Virus record (IMG/VR): IMGVR_UViG_3300031997_002779
Location: 1 to 45,447 of that record
Strand: one strand, 5' to 3'
DNA length: 45,447 bases
Origin: a virus
The notes below the pieces were generated by a model. It worked only from the letters and a program-made list of their open reading frames with translations. It had not been told where the DNA came from and searched no databases. Made by a program: the position numbers and the translations under genes. Positions 15,050 to 23,854 of this stretch are shown one piece after another. Position 1 is the first letter of the stretch. Each line of letters opens with the position of its first letter.

Positions 15050-18000
15050 CTATTGCACCCTGACGGCGTTTGCGTTGATAACCAGGCTGCCGTTGTTCAT
15101 CGCCGTTTGCAGAAACCTCAGGATCGAGTTTCCGTTCAGCGCGACATTCGCGTTCACTTCCGTTTTGCCGGGTCCGGGCATCGCCGCGGCGATCCCTTCC
15201 TTCAGGGATTTTCCGATCGTGTTTCCGAACCCCGCGAGGAATGCCGCCTGCTGGTTTTTCAGGTCTTCGCTGGTTCTCCGGATTTCGTTGGTCAGCTGTT
15301 GCGTTTCCATAGGCTGGAAGACAGGGACGTATTTCGTGGGCATCAGTCCGGTAGAGTTAACCGTCTCGATCGCGTTCTGGCCGGCGCGCCGCACGGCGTC
15401 CGCCGCGAGGACGTATTCCCCGCCGTGGATCCGGGCGATTCCCTCTTCTCCCTCGGCCTGTTCCACGAAACCGCCCCGCGCGAAACGGGGGACGGAATCA
15501 TAAAAACCTTTCATAACCTCGACGACCCGGTCGAAGCCGGCGACAAGGCCGTCCGATATAGTTTCGTCCAAAGGCTTCTCGCCTGTGAGGTTCATGGCTT
15601 CGGCCTGAGTTGTGAGCTCGGCGATCCCCTCAGGGATCGTATAGCCGTATTGCTCCGCGGATTTTGAGATCTCGCCGAGCGTCGGGCCGATCTGCGCGAG
15701 GGCTTCGTTCTGCGTGAATCCTTGCGCGATTAATTTATCGTAGGTCTCCTGCGCGGTTATCGCCGCCTGGTTGATGTTTTCCTGCGTCAGGCTGCCGGTC
15801 TCGGCGAGGCCGGTTACGGCGGTGTTCAGACCGGAGATGACATCGAGCAGGCCGCCGGCGCCGGACATCTTCGCGTAAAAATCTTTCAGCTGCTGGATCG
15901 AGGAGGTGTCTATCCCCTGCTCCTCGGCGATCTTTAATGCCTTCTCCATCGTCGGCCCGATGATCGCCTGGATCTCGGACATGCTGAGGCCCTGGCCTTG
16001 CAATTGTTTGAACGCGTCCTGGAACATCCCAAAAACGGATGTCCATGACCCTTGCGAATAATTTTGTCCGGCCATGCCGGAGATCATTTTTTCGATTCCG
16101 CCGACGACGTCCGTCAGCCCCGCAACCTTGCCAGCTTTAGTCTGCTGCCTCTGAATCGCAATCATCGTGCTCAAAGATTCGGTCGTCTCGAAGCCGTATT
16201 TTTCCTGCGCATCTGTCAGTTGCGCCAGCTCGTCGCCGTACTTCTCGTATGCTTCGTCCGCCGTATGTCCCTGCGCGATGTATTCCCCTATGGATTCGTT
16301 CAGCAGGTCGGACATCCGCGAAAATTCCTCGGCGTTGTCTATGTTCGTCTCTTTGAAAAAGTCCTCGATGTAGGCCTTTATTCCGTAGGACTTGTCGCCC
16401 ATCGCGTCCGAGACCTCGGACATCTTGTCGAGAAGTTCCTGGCTGTATTCGTCGTTGAAACCCTGCTTGCCGAGCTGCTTGACGTAGCCCTCCTGAGTGG
16501 ATTCGAACAGTCCGTCTAATAAATCGGGCAATGAGGCAAGGGCGTCGAAAATGCCAGTCAAATCTCCTGTTGCAATCTTTCCAATGCCGGTCGCCATCCC
16601 CTCAACACCGGAGAGAAGAGCCGCCATATCGTCGTTCATAAGCCCGAGGGCGCCTAATGCCCTGGCGATGCCGGGAGTCCATCGAAGGATTTCATCAGCA
16701 ACACCAGCAGCACCATCGGCAATATCAGCGAAGAGATCCGATTGTTCCAATAACCCATTCGTCAATGGATCAACCGTAATCTCTTTAAATTTCGGTTGTG
16801 TTTCTATAAATGTATTTATATAATTCAGAAAATCTGTATCATCTAATTTTCCGAGCTGCGCACCGAGCTCCGCATATTCATCTTTGAGTTTCTTGACCCC
16901 TTCATCGGAAAGCTGGATTGTCCCCGCCTGAACCTCCGCCAGAATTCTCTTATGAGCTTCAAAATCCGCGTTGAGAGCCTTGATCGTATATTTCTGGATA
17001 TCGTCTAATAAAGCTTTATAAATCTCCGTTTCCTGAGAGATTTTCTTTACTACCGGTGGAATCGTTTTCAGGGCTTTATTTGAGTTTTCAATCTTCTCTT
17101 TGTTCTTGCCGATTTCCGTATTCAGAAGATTCCAGACCTGCGCCGCCTCTTTGTTCGTCGCCTTGTTTTGTACTGCCCATTGCTGAAGCGCGCCGAACCG
17201 CTCCGTGCTGGATTTTCCGACGAGGTCGAGGTCTTTAATCAGCTGTCCCCAAGCTTCGCGTCCGAGTCCCTTGCTCACGGCCGCGAGAACGTCCTCCTGT
17301 TTCTTCTGCGTTTTAACGAGCGAGGCGGTTCTTTTCTCCGCTTCGTCGAGCTGTTTATTTAAATAATCGAAAGCTTTATTTATTCCCCAGATTGCTGCGG
17401 CTGTCGCGATTCCCGCTATTCCGAATTTCGCAAGCATCCCGCCCGAAAGACCGATCTTGGAAGCGATTGACGAAAATACCGGAATCAACGTTTTTACGGC
17501 GGTTATCGTTGCGGATATCTTTGCCGCCGCACTGAGCGCAATTAAGGCCGCAACAACGGAAAGAATCACGATCTTCCACTTCGCGAAGAATTCCACGAGG
17601 TTCTTGACGGTCTCGATAAACCCTTTAAAGAAGTCGCTTATTTTCTGCGCGATTATTTCTTTATTTGCGGCGATCCATTCGGTGAGTTGGCTGACGTATT
17701 TCGTCAGGATCGGGAGGATTTCTTTTCCGATTGTATTTCGGACGCCTTGCAAAGCTCCGTTCAGTTTATCGAGGCTTTGGTTGAACGCGTCGCCGCCGCG
17801 TGCCGTCTTTTCGTCCAGCGTGATGCCGAGGCGGTCCGCCTCCTTCATCAGTTCGTTGATCCCCACCTTGCCCTGCTTCAGGAACGGGATCAGCTCCGCG
17901 CCGCGTTTCCCGAAGAGTTCCATCGCCTGCGCGGTTAGGCGCGTGGAGTCGTTGCTGTTCTTTGCGACCTCCGAAAAATCCAGCATCACTTCTATCGCGG

Positions 18001-18478
18001 GGCGCAAACTGCCGTCGGCGTTCTTGATCGATATCCCGATATCGGTGAATGTCTTTGCCGCCGCCTTGTTCCCGTCGGCGGCGTCCGCCATCTTCCGGGA
18101 TAGAAGCGCGAGTCCGCCTGTCAATCCTTCCAGTGATGTCTCGCCGATCTTCGCGGCGTAGCCTAATCTGGAAAGGTTCTCGACGGATATGCCGGTCTTC
18201 TCGGACATGGCAAGCATCTCGTCGCCATAGTTCGCGGCCGATTTTGCGATCGCGAGCATCGCCCCGCCGATTGCGAGCGAAGCGTTCCGGATGATTTTGA
18301 CGAGGTCAACCGTGCTGGTCTTCAGCGTGTCCCAGGCTTTCTTCTGCTCCGCGACCTGCGCCTTCCGCGCGGTTGCCGCCTCTCTCTCGGCCTTCGAGAC
18401 CTTCTTGACGGCGTCCACCGCCTCGGCGGAGTTCCCGCTGAATTTCACTAAGACGTCAAAAATGCTTGTTGCCGCCAT
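15050..18478 (-). CDS. Tail tape measure protein
   Basis: At 1142 residues this is the longest gene, directly before the tail-tip genes. The N-terminus (residues 1-110) is helical and charged. Residues ~105-260 have the MAEKTGxS-like element typical of tape measures (EMLAMSEKTGISVENLSRLG). Hydrophobic helices follow at ~295-345 and ~355-390 (IVILSVVAALIALSAAAKIS). The rest is long alpha-helical and repetitive. It sets tail length and may act in DNA entry through the membrane. A tape measure of this size predicts a long flexible or contractile tail of roughly 170 nm by the usual 0.15 nm per residue rule. Confidence 0.9.
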   Translation of the reverse strand: MAATSIFDVLVKFSGNSAEAVDAVKKVSKAEREAATARKAQVAEQKKAWDTLKTSTVDLVKIIRNASLAIGGAMLAIAKSAANYGDEMLAMSEKTGISVENLSRLGYAAKIGETSLEGLTGGLALLSRKMADAADGNKAAAKTFTDIGISIKNADGSLRPAIEVMLDFSEVAKNSNDSTRLTAQAMELFGKRGAELIPFLKQGKVGINELMKEADRLGITLDEKTARGGDAFNQSLDKLNGALQGVRNTIGKEILPILTKYVSQLTEWIAANKEIIAQKISDFFKGFIETVKNLVEFFAKWKIVILSVVAALIALSAAAKISATITAVKTLIPVFSSIASKIGLSGGMLAKFGIAGIATAAAIWGINKAFDYLNKQLDEAEKRTASLVKTQKKQEDVLAAVSKGLGREAWGQLIKDLDLVGKSSTERFGALQQWAVQNKATNKEAAQVWNLLNTEIGKNKEKIENSNKALKTIPPVVKKISQETEIYKALLDDIQKYTIKALNADFEAHKRILAEVQAGTIQLSDEGVKKLKDEYAELGAQLGKLDDTDFLNYINTFIETQPKFKEITVDPLTNGLLEQSDLFADIADGAAGVADEILRWTPGIARALGALGLMNDDMAALLSGVEGMATGIGKIATGDLTGIFDALASLPDLLDGLFESTQEGYVKQLGKQGFNDEYSQELLDKMSEVSDAMGDKSYGIKAYIEDFFKETNIDNAEEFSRMSDLLNESIGEYIAQGHTADEAYEKYGDELAQLTDAQEKYGFETTESLSTMIAIQRQQTKAGKVAGLTDVVGGIEKMISGMAGQNYSQGSWTSVFGMFQDAFKQLQGQGLSMSEIQAIIGPTMEKALKIAEEQGIDTSSIQQLKDFYAKMSGAGGLLDVISGLNTAVTGLAETGSLTQENINQAAITAQETYDKLIAQGFTQNEALAQIGPTLGEISKSAEQYGYTIPEGIAELTTQAEAMNLTGEKPLDETISDGLVAGFDRVVEVMKGFYDSVPRFARGGFVEQAEGEEGIARIHGGEYVLAADAVRRAGQNAIETVNSTGLMPTKYVPVFQPMETQQLTNEIRRTSEDLKNQQAAFLAGFGNTIGKSLKEGIAAAMPGPGKTEVNANVALNGNSILRFLQTAMNNGSLVINANAVRVQ

Positions 18479-18481
18479 TAT

Positions 18482-18682
18482 TTACATCCCTGCGGTTTTT
18501 TTGCCGCTCGCGAGGAAAGAGGCGAAGATATCGCTTAATTTTACCGTTCGTGTCCCGCCGGTATTCGTCTGTCTTTCCTGTTTATGTTCTTCCAAGTTTT
18601 CTTTCTCTTTCCCGTTGCAGAGGATCATCAGCGCGATATCGAAATCAAGGCTGGTCGGGAGATCCGCCGGCAGGCCGATCAT
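18482..18682 (-). CDS. Second tail-assembly-chaperone frame
   Basis: A 66-residue frame overlaps the end of the gene at 18645-19151 by 38 bp and ends four bases before the tape measure start. It opens MIGLPADLPTSLDFDIALMI, like the short second part of tail assembly chaperones (G/GT type). A GGAGG nine bases before the ATG would allow independent initiation. No classic slippery heptamer was seen in the overlap, so a programmed frameshift is not shown. Confidence 0.6.
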   Translation of the reverse strand: MIGLPADLPTSLDFDIALMILCNGKEKENLEEHKQERQTNTGGTRTVKLSDIFASFLASGKKTAGM

Positions 18683-19151
18683 CTCCGACGGCCTCCGGTT
18701 CCAATACCTTGCCGCCTGTCCGATCCACGCCGCCGCCGGACTCGCCAGGAAAGGGTTTGAGGTCTATCTCAGCCCCCTGGTCTTTCACTGAGAGGGAATT
18801 CCCCTCGATGGCGTTGAACAGCTCGATCTTCGTGACGTCGTCCAACTCGGATATCGAGAGCGCGTCCTTGGTTCCTTCGCCCCTGATGAATTTCGGCTCC
18901 GCCGATCCGTGGATTATGATCTCCTCCATGACCCGGATATAATTCGCGGAATCATCGAGAATCTCCTTCGAGCTGGCGGCCTTCCCGGCCATCTTTATCG
19001 CCGTGCGCATCAATTCCGAAGGAAATGCCCCGGAGGAAATCATTGCGGTAAGCGAAATCACCCTGATATGATAAGTTTCCCCTGCGGTGGTCGTGAAAGG
19101 GAACGGCTTGCGCCGTTCCCTGAATTCGGATATTGATATCGGGCTGCTCAT
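18645..19151 (-). CDS. Tail assembly chaperone
   Basis: This 168-residue protein lies between the tail-tube-like gene and the tape measure, where tail assembly chaperones are found. It has a short beta start, a helical core (FPSELMRTAIKMAGKAASSK) and a disordered C-terminus rich in G, P and E. Such proteins bind the tape measure and recruit tube subunits. It overlaps the tail-tube gene by four bases and the next frame by 38 bp. Confidence 0.6.
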   Translation of the reverse strand: MSSPISISEFRERRKPFPFTTTAGETYHIRVISLTAMISSGAFPSELMRTAIKMAGKAASSKEILDDSANYIRVMEEIIIHGSAEPKFIRGEGTKDALSISELDDVTKIELFNAIEGNSLSVKDQGAEIDLKPFPGESGGGVDRTGGKVLEPEAVGDDRPAGGSPDQP

Positions 19152-19744
19152 GGGGTTACGACCTCTTTGCCGATCAAGGCTATCTGCCGTCCGGCCGTGC
19201 GTGTCAGATCTGTTATCGGCTTCAGGGTAACCGGGATTACCGATTCCTTTCCTTTGCCGATCGAAAGATCAAGCCCGCTCGAAGCGAAGGCCTCGAACAT
19301 CAGGAAATAAAGATAATAATCATCATCCTGGAAGGGCAATTTCGTGACGAACGCCCAGGGGATTCTCTTCGTCGCCGGGATCTCGTTCAGTCCGCCGACG
19401 CCGAGGATGGATTGATTCGGGGTGAGCGCGACGTCCGTAAACGGCGAAGCTCCCATGAGAACGCGGTTTAGGAGCGTGAAATCCTGTACCTGTTTTAGTG
19501 AGAAACTCGCCTCGAATTCCTCATCGCTCTGGTATATGTTCAGGATTCCGTTTCCCTGCACGCCTTTCATTTCGACCATTGACGGAGCTCCTTTGATCGC
19601 GAGATCGCCGTCCGTGATCCCGATCAGCGTTCCGCCTGTAGGCACTCCGGCGACCATTTCGAGGCCCGCGCCGTCCGCCGGGACGGTCGGGTTCAGATAG
19701 ACGTTATAAACGCCTATCAAAAATTCAGATGCGTTTATTGCCAT
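19148..19744 (-). CDS. Major tail tube protein
   Basis: A 198-residue beta-rich protein with MAINASEFLIGVYNVYLNPT at the start, a central GDLAIKGAPSMVEMKGVQGN segment and IPWAFVTKLPFQDDDYYLYF later. Size, composition and position before the chaperone and tape measure fit a siphovirus-type tube subunit that forms the tail lumen. There is no separate sheath-like gene in the window, which argues against a contractile tail like that of Mu. Confidence 0.6.
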   Translation of the reverse strand: MAINASEFLIGVYNVYLNPTVPADGAGLEMVAGVPTGGTLIGITDGDLAIKGAPSMVEMKGVQGNGILNIYQSDEEFEASFSLKQVQDFTLLNRVLMGASPFTDVALTPNQSILGVGGLNEIPATKRIPWAFVTKLPFQDDDYYLYFLMFEAFASSGLDLSIGKGKESVIPVTLKPITDLTRTAGRQIALIGKEVVTP

Positions 19745-19747
19745 TTT

Positions 19748-20044
19748 TTACTCCTTCGCTTTCAGATATTTTTTTTCGTATGCCGCTTTCAGCGCGGGGT
19801 CTTTCGGAGTTCCGTTTGAATCCGTTTTTACGCCGGTCAACACCTCGCCGTCGCGGTAAACCCGGTCGCCGATGTTGTAGCGCGTATCCGCGAGGTCCCA
19901 GTAGAAGTCCGCGTTCGGCTTTTTCTTCTTCGGTTCAGTTTCCGACTGAGACTGAATATCGTCTGATTCATAAGGCGGTTTAACCGCAGCCTCGGGGAGG
20001 GTTTCCGTTTCATCGAAAGATTTGTATCTGTCTTTTTTGCTCAT
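19748..20044 (-). CDS. Small acidic/basic late protein
   Basis: A 98-residue polar protein with a charged N-terminal half and the segment DTRYNIGDRVYRDGEVLTGV, which could form a small SH3-like barrel. The C-terminus is helical and lysine rich. It lies between two tail genes. No family is recognised; a tail accessory role is inferred from position. Confidence 0.5.
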   Translation of the reverse strand: MSKKDRYKSFDETETLPEAAVKPPYESDDIQSQSETEPKKKKPNADFYWDLADTRYNIGDRVYRDGEVLTGVKTDSNGTPKDPALKAAYEKKYLKAKE

Positions 20045-20057
20045 TTTTCCCTTCCCT

Positions 20058-20777
20058 TTATAGCGTTGCGGTGCGTTCGGGCTCGCTCCGGATTTCCACG
20101 TCGTCGCCGTTCGTCCCGCCGGTGAACGTAACCGCGGAGACGTTGACGTACATGTGCGTATTATGCGTCCCGACGTCGAACGACGCGCCGACGATGGAAT
20201 TTGCCGTGACGGTTACAACCTTGGTTTCTGTCGTTAAATCCTGTTTTACGCAGGTCAGCGTCAGAACGAGGTTCGCCGCGCCGAGGGTCTGGTTCACGAC
20301 CTTGACGACGAGGTTGGATTTCCCATAATGCCCGTTGAGCGAGGTTCCCGGGGTCAGCGTCCCGCTGTTCGTCCCGGCGTCCACGACGGCATAGCTGCCG
20401 ATCAGGGTTTCCGGCGCGAAGAACATTTTGGGGTCTCCGCTGAAAATCTGCTTGATCTTGTGGTGCAGGCGAAAATCCTGCGCGAGCGCATAATCCGAGA
20501 GGCCGCCGACGTGAAGGTCAATCGCGTTCAAGAGCGGAAACGCCATCTTGTAGTTCCGGCTCCCCTTCGAGAGCGACGCGGTATGCCGCGCGCCGAGGGT
20601 TAGCGCCGTTTTCTGGCGTTCGTCTTCGAGCGCGAGGACCGCCGCCAGCAGATCCGCCGCCGTATCCGACGGCGTGGACGCTTCCGAACCTGTTCCCAGA
20701 TCGGTGTCCAGCTCCAGCAGGATCGCGGCGAGCTTATCCGTGTAATTTTTGATGTTCGTGTTCGATAAAACTGCCAT
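20058..20777 (-). CDS. Tail-region protein with C-terminal beta domain
   Basis: A 239-residue protein with helical N-terminal ~130 residues (LAAVLALEDERQKTALTLGA) and a Thr/Val-rich beta C-terminus (NLVLTLTCVKQDLTTETKVV). The beta part resembles Ig-like domains found as decorations on phage head and tail proteins. It starts one base after the preceding gene ends. The specific function is unknown. Confidence 0.5.
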   Translation of the reverse strand: MAVLSNTNIKNYTDKLAAILLELDTDLGTGSEASTPSDTAADLLAAVLALEDERQKTALTLGARHTASLSKGSRNYKMAFPLLNAIDLHVGGLSDYALAQDFRLHHKIKQIFSGDPKMFFAPETLIGSYAVVDAGTNSGTLTPGTSLNGHYGKSNLVVKVVNQTLGAANLVLTLTCVKQDLTTETKVVTVTANSIVGASFDVGTHNTHMYVNVSAVTFTGGTNGDDVEIRSEPERTATL

Positions 20778-21287
20778 TTAATACTCCAAAGTTTGTATGT
20801 TCAGAAAAATATAGACCGGCCGTATGAAGCCGTTTTCCGAATTCACCGTCATACCGAATTGGTTTCCGGAGAGTGTGAGCTTCCTGAGTAGTAATCTGCT
20901 GCGCAGATTCTCCTCGTAATCGCGCAAGACGTCGCGGATGATATCGGCGTAGAGCTCCAGGCAGCGGTCGAGGATCGCGAGGTCGAAGTTCAGATGCCAG
21001 ATGCCGATTTCCAGTTCCGGCGTCTGTTCTTCCACCTGCTGTAAATCTTGCGGAAAGGAGATATTGCCGTCCTGAATAACCGCAAAAGGTATCTCGGATT
21101 CGAGCGAAGTGGGATAGGTATAGACGTTCCGAATCTTCGGGAGGGCGGTCGTGACCGTCGTATTCGCGGCTGTAACGTAATCGTAATATGTCGTGGTGAA
21201 ATTCGTAGGGTCCGTCGGGATCCGCGCCGCGAATTCCTTCCGGAGGAGCGAGGCTATCGTATATTTTGCGATCTGGATTTTAGACAT
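20778..21287 (-). CDS. Tail terminator/head-tail joining protein
   Basis: A 169-residue protein placed between the Mu G-like gene and tail genes. It begins MSKIQIAKYTIASLLRKEFA and carries a conserved-looking EIGIWHLNFDLAILDRCLE beta-helix unit, resembling small terminator proteins that cap the tail tube. In Mu-like phages the gene after gpG (gp37 type) often has this role. The assignment is by order and shape. Confidence 0.5.
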   Translation of the reverse strand: MSKIQIAKYTIASLLRKEFAARIPTDPTNFTTTYYDYVTAANTTVTTALPKIRNVYTYPTSLESEIPFAVIQDGNISFPQDLQQVEEQTPELEIGIWHLNFDLAILDRCLELYADIIRDVLRDYEENLRSRLLLRKLTLSGNQFGMTVNSENGFIRPVYIFLNIQTLEY

Positions 21288-21288
21288 A

Positions 21289-21834
21289 CTAAGCGCCCCA
21301 TCTCTTCGCCGCTTGCCCGGTTTCGTAATCGGAAATCGCCGCCTGTCTGAAATTCTCCTTGTTCACCGCCTGCCAGGTCTCGTAGGCGAAGGCGTGCAGG
21401 TTTTTGGTGATCGCCTTGATGTCCTCTTCGGTCAGGCTGAAGAACGGCCGCGCCGGAAGTTTGCCGTCCTTGGTTCCGCGCTGATGGTAGATTCCGATCT
21501 TCGGGGTATAGACTGTATATTCGGTTTCGCTGGCCTGGCTGACGAACCGGTTCTCGTCGGTCATAAAGCTTTTCAGTTCGCCGGTCGCCACGAGGATCGG
21601 CTTGCCGGGATATTTCTTCGCTTTGCGTTTCGCATAAGCGTCGGTCAGCGGCTGCCATGCTCCGGCCTTGCCCGCTTCGCCTTCGGTGGCAAAGACCTCC
21701 GAGAAATGCGCGCGCATTATCGGCTCGAGCCGTTCCGTGAAGAATTTCCGGAAATCACTGATATCGTCCATGAAACGCGACAATCCGAGGACTATCGCAT
21801 TTTCATCCGGAGACTGGATTGTGATCATCTGCAT
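21289..21834 (-). CDS. Mu G-like virion morphogenesis protein
   Basis: The ATG at 21834 has CAGGAG nine bases upstream. The 181-residue protein contains WQPLTDAYAKRKAKKYPGKP then ILVATGELKSFM, the hallmark of the Phage_tail_S/Mu gpG virion-morphogenesis family, and later YHQRGTKDGKLPARPFF. These proteins act at the head-tail junction during tail assembly. Position two genes after the capsid matches Mu order. Confidence 0.85.
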   Translation of the reverse strand: MQMITIQSPDENAIVLGLSRFMDDISDFRKFFTERLEPIMRAHFSEVFATEGEAGKAGAWQPLTDAYAKRKAKKYPGKPILVATGELKSFMTDENRFVSQASETEYTVYTPKIGIYHQRGTKDGKLPARPFFSLTEEDIKAITKNLHAFAYETWQAVNKENFRQAAISDYETGQAAKRWGA

Positions 21835-21838
21835 TCTG

Positions 21839-22288
21839 CTAAAACTCCTGGTCGCGCGTGATGAACGGCTCATTGCTGTCTTCGGTCTCGAAGCTGCTGG
21901 CAAAGCCGCTGCCTCGCGGCTGCCCCTGCGCGTTCGCCGTGACCGGCGCATCCGGCAAAGTCATCTCCCCTTTTCGAAAGGCGCGGAGAGCGTCGGAATA
22001 TTTCAGGCCGTAATCTTTCCCCTGGTCGGATTGGTTCGGTGAAACGCCCGAATAGGCGGCGCTCATCGCGTAGAACGCCGCCCCGTCCGAGCATATCTTT
22101 CTGAGCAGTTTAAGCGTCTTGGTGCCTGTGGCCGGAACGACGTAGCCCAGCGTGGTCAGGATGCCGTCAATCTCCTCGGAGCAGTCGTCTATGAATTGAG
22201 TTACTTCTGTCAAGGTTGGTTTCGATGTCGCATCCATCGGCAACCGCTGGCATTTCGCCTTCACGTCCGCGAGCACGCAATACGCCAT
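21839..22288 (-). CDS. Mu gp36-like (DUF1320) head-tail adaptor
   Basis: A 149-residue helical protein beginning MAYCVLADVKAKCQRLP, with LTEVTQFIDDCSEEIDGILT and an Ala-rich helix (DGAAFYAMSAAYSG). The pattern 'x-Y-x-x-x-x-D-V' start with a long helix and a compact bundle is that of DUF1320/gp6-type adaptors, which join the portal to the tail. It lies between the capsid and the G-like gene as in Mu. Confidence 0.65.
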   Translation of the reverse strand: MAYCVLADVKAKCQRLPMDATSKPTLTEVTQFIDDCSEEIDGILTTLGYVVPATGTKTLKLLRKICSDGAAFYAMSAAYSGVSPNQSDQGKDYGLKYSDALRAFRKGEMTLPDAPVTANAQGQPRGSGFASSFETEDSNEPFITRDQEF

Positions 22289-22292
22289 TGTT

Positions 22293-22493
22293 TTATTTCA
22301 CCCGTTTTCTCTTGATCAGGCCGGCGATTTCCGCGCTCATGATGTTTGCCGGAACCCCTGCGCCTTTTTTATAGATCTTTTTTTTGTAGATTATATTCGC
22401 AGTCCACTTTAAAGATCCGTTAGGGTTCTTTCCTTTTTCGGCCGATTTTATTTCCGGGACGGGTGTTATTTCTTTTTTGTCCAGAATTCCCAT
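22293..22493 (-). CDS. Small basic protein after the capsid gene
   Basis: A 66-residue lysine-rich protein (WTANIIYKKKIYKKGAGVPA) ending in IKRKRVK. Short basic proteins at this position are common in Mu-like phages (gp35-type region). No function can be given; DNA or capsid contact is possible from its charge. Confidence 0.5.
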   Translation of the reverse strand: MGILDKKEITPVPEIKSAEKGKNPNGSLKWTANIIYKKKIYKKGAGVPANIMSAEIAGLIKRKRVK

Positions 22494-22512
22494 TATTTTT
22501 TTTCCTTTCGCT

Positions 22513-23445
22513 TTATGCTTCCGTCAAAAGAGCTTCAAGGATATATCCGGCTTTTTCCGTGAGAATTTTCGTCCCTGTCTGAATCTGGGCCTGATACATC
22601 ACGCCGTCGCGGTCTTCGAGGCGGTAGGTTTTGACTGCCACATCGAGCCCGCTGATCGGAACGCGGAACTGAACGCCGACGGTGAATGTCTCCTCGTCGA
22701 GAAGCGGATTCACGTAGTAGATGCCGACGTTATTTGTCTTCCAGACCCGGCCGACTACTGTTTCGATCCCCGGCTCGGTGGTGACGATTCTGGTTCCGGG
22801 AACGAGCACCTGCATATTCCGGATTACCGGAGGCAGACCGTTCCCTTCTATCAGGTTTCCCTTCGTATATTTCTGGAGCTCGAGGAAGGTTTCATCCGCT
22901 GCCATTACGCGCGCGATTTGCGGAGGGATTACGATCTTATTCGGCTCGATGCCGGCCTGGAGTATAAAGGCGTCAATCGCGGCGTCTATGTCGCCGAGGA
23001 TGTCCGCGCCTTCCGCGTCCCAAAGCGTATCCGGTGTCGACGCGTCGAAAACGTCCGTATCATCGAGCAAAGCATGGTTTACAAACTCGACAGAGAGCTT
23101 AATCATCGTCATTAATTTTCTGACTGTTTTCTGCTCTAATCTGACAATCGGATCCTGGTTGCGAAGCTGTCTGTCTGTCAGGAATTTTCTCGCGGCGATA
23201 TTCTTTGTTGAATATTCGTCCTCGTTGATTCCGAAATCTATTTCCGTCGCAGGGGCGCCGTCCGCTCTTGCGAGATTATAGTCGAGGCGGAGTTCCTCGT
23301 CTCCGAAGACGAAGAAACTGTCCTTCTCTTTCTGAACCGGAATCGCCGGAAGCAGAAGATCGGAGGGGAAAGAAGTATTCTGTACAATCCCGACCGCGAA
23401 ATTCGAGAGGGCTTGATTTATGTGGACTGAATTTACACCTGGCAT
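22513..23445 (-). CDS. Major capsid protein of the Mu-like phage
   Basis: The ATG at 23445 follows GGGAGGATTATAAA. This 310-residue protein begins MPGVNSVHINQALSNFAVGI and contains AARKFLTDRQLRNQDP, the helix-rich VRKLMTMIKLSVEFVNHALL, a PNKIVIPPQIARVMAAD element (P-domain) and a C-terminal DAVKTYRLED-type strand, as seen in capsid proteins of Mu-like and related phages. It follows the decoration-like gene and the protease/scaffold gene. Being 310 residues with no N-terminal protease or delta domain, it likely assembles on the separate nested scaffold. Confidence 0.85.
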   Translation of the reverse strand: MPGVNSVHINQALSNFAVGIVQNTSFPSDLLLPAIPVQKEKDSFFVFGDEELRLDYNLARADGAPATEIDFGINEDEYSTKNIAARKFLTDRQLRNQDPIVRLEQKTVRKLMTMIKLSVEFVNHALLDDTDVFDASTPDTLWDAEGADILGDIDAAIDAFILQAGIEPNKIVIPPQIARVMAADETFLELQKYTKGNLIEGNGLPPVIRNMQVLVPGTRIVTTEPGIETVVGRVWKTNNVGIYYVNPLLDEETFTVGVQFRVPISGLDVAVKTYRLEDRDGVMYQAQIQTGTKILTEKAGYILEALLTEA

Positions 23446-23446
23446 T

Positions 23447-23854
23447 TTATAATCCTCCCTGTATATCTGTATCGGAATCAATTCCGAAGGTTAACAAAAC
23501 GGGGAACTCCTCGTTTTCCGCTTCGGGGTTTCCGTAACTCATCGCGCAATAACGGCGCGAGCCGACCCCGCTTTCGAGCGGCGTTGCATGTGCGCTCGCG
23601 TCGGAATCGAGCAAGTCTCCGGCAACGACGGCCGAGCCGCCGCGAATCGCGGTTCCCATTCCGCCGACGAGGAAGCGGACATCGTCCCCTTCTTCGCCGT
23701 CATCGAGGAAGATTCCCATCCCCTCTCCGTCATCGGCCAGAATCGCTACGGGCGGGTTGCCGGTGGCGGCAATCTGTCCGAAACAATTCTTTGTTACTTC
23801 TTCTCCTGCTGTTACGGAGATAATTGTCGTGAATTCTTCGAATTTTTTAGCCAT
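23447..23854 (-). CDS. Capsid decoration-type protein
   Basis: The ATG at 23854 is preceded by AAGGAG and overlaps the protease stop by 8 bp. The 135-residue beta-rich product has DDGEGMGIFLDDGEEGDDVR and a GGSAVVAGDLLDSDASAHAT segment, resembling DUF2190-like or trimeric decoration proteins. It lies between the protease/scaffold gene and the capsid gene, the typical place for a head stabilising protein. Confidence 0.55.
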   Translation of the reverse strand: MAKKFEEFTTIISVTAGEEVTKNCFGQIAATGNPPVAILADDGEGMGIFLDDGEEGDDVRFLVGGMGTAIRGGSAVVAGDLLDSDASAHATPLESGVGSRRYCAMSYGNPEAENEEFPVLLTFGIDSDTDIQGGL

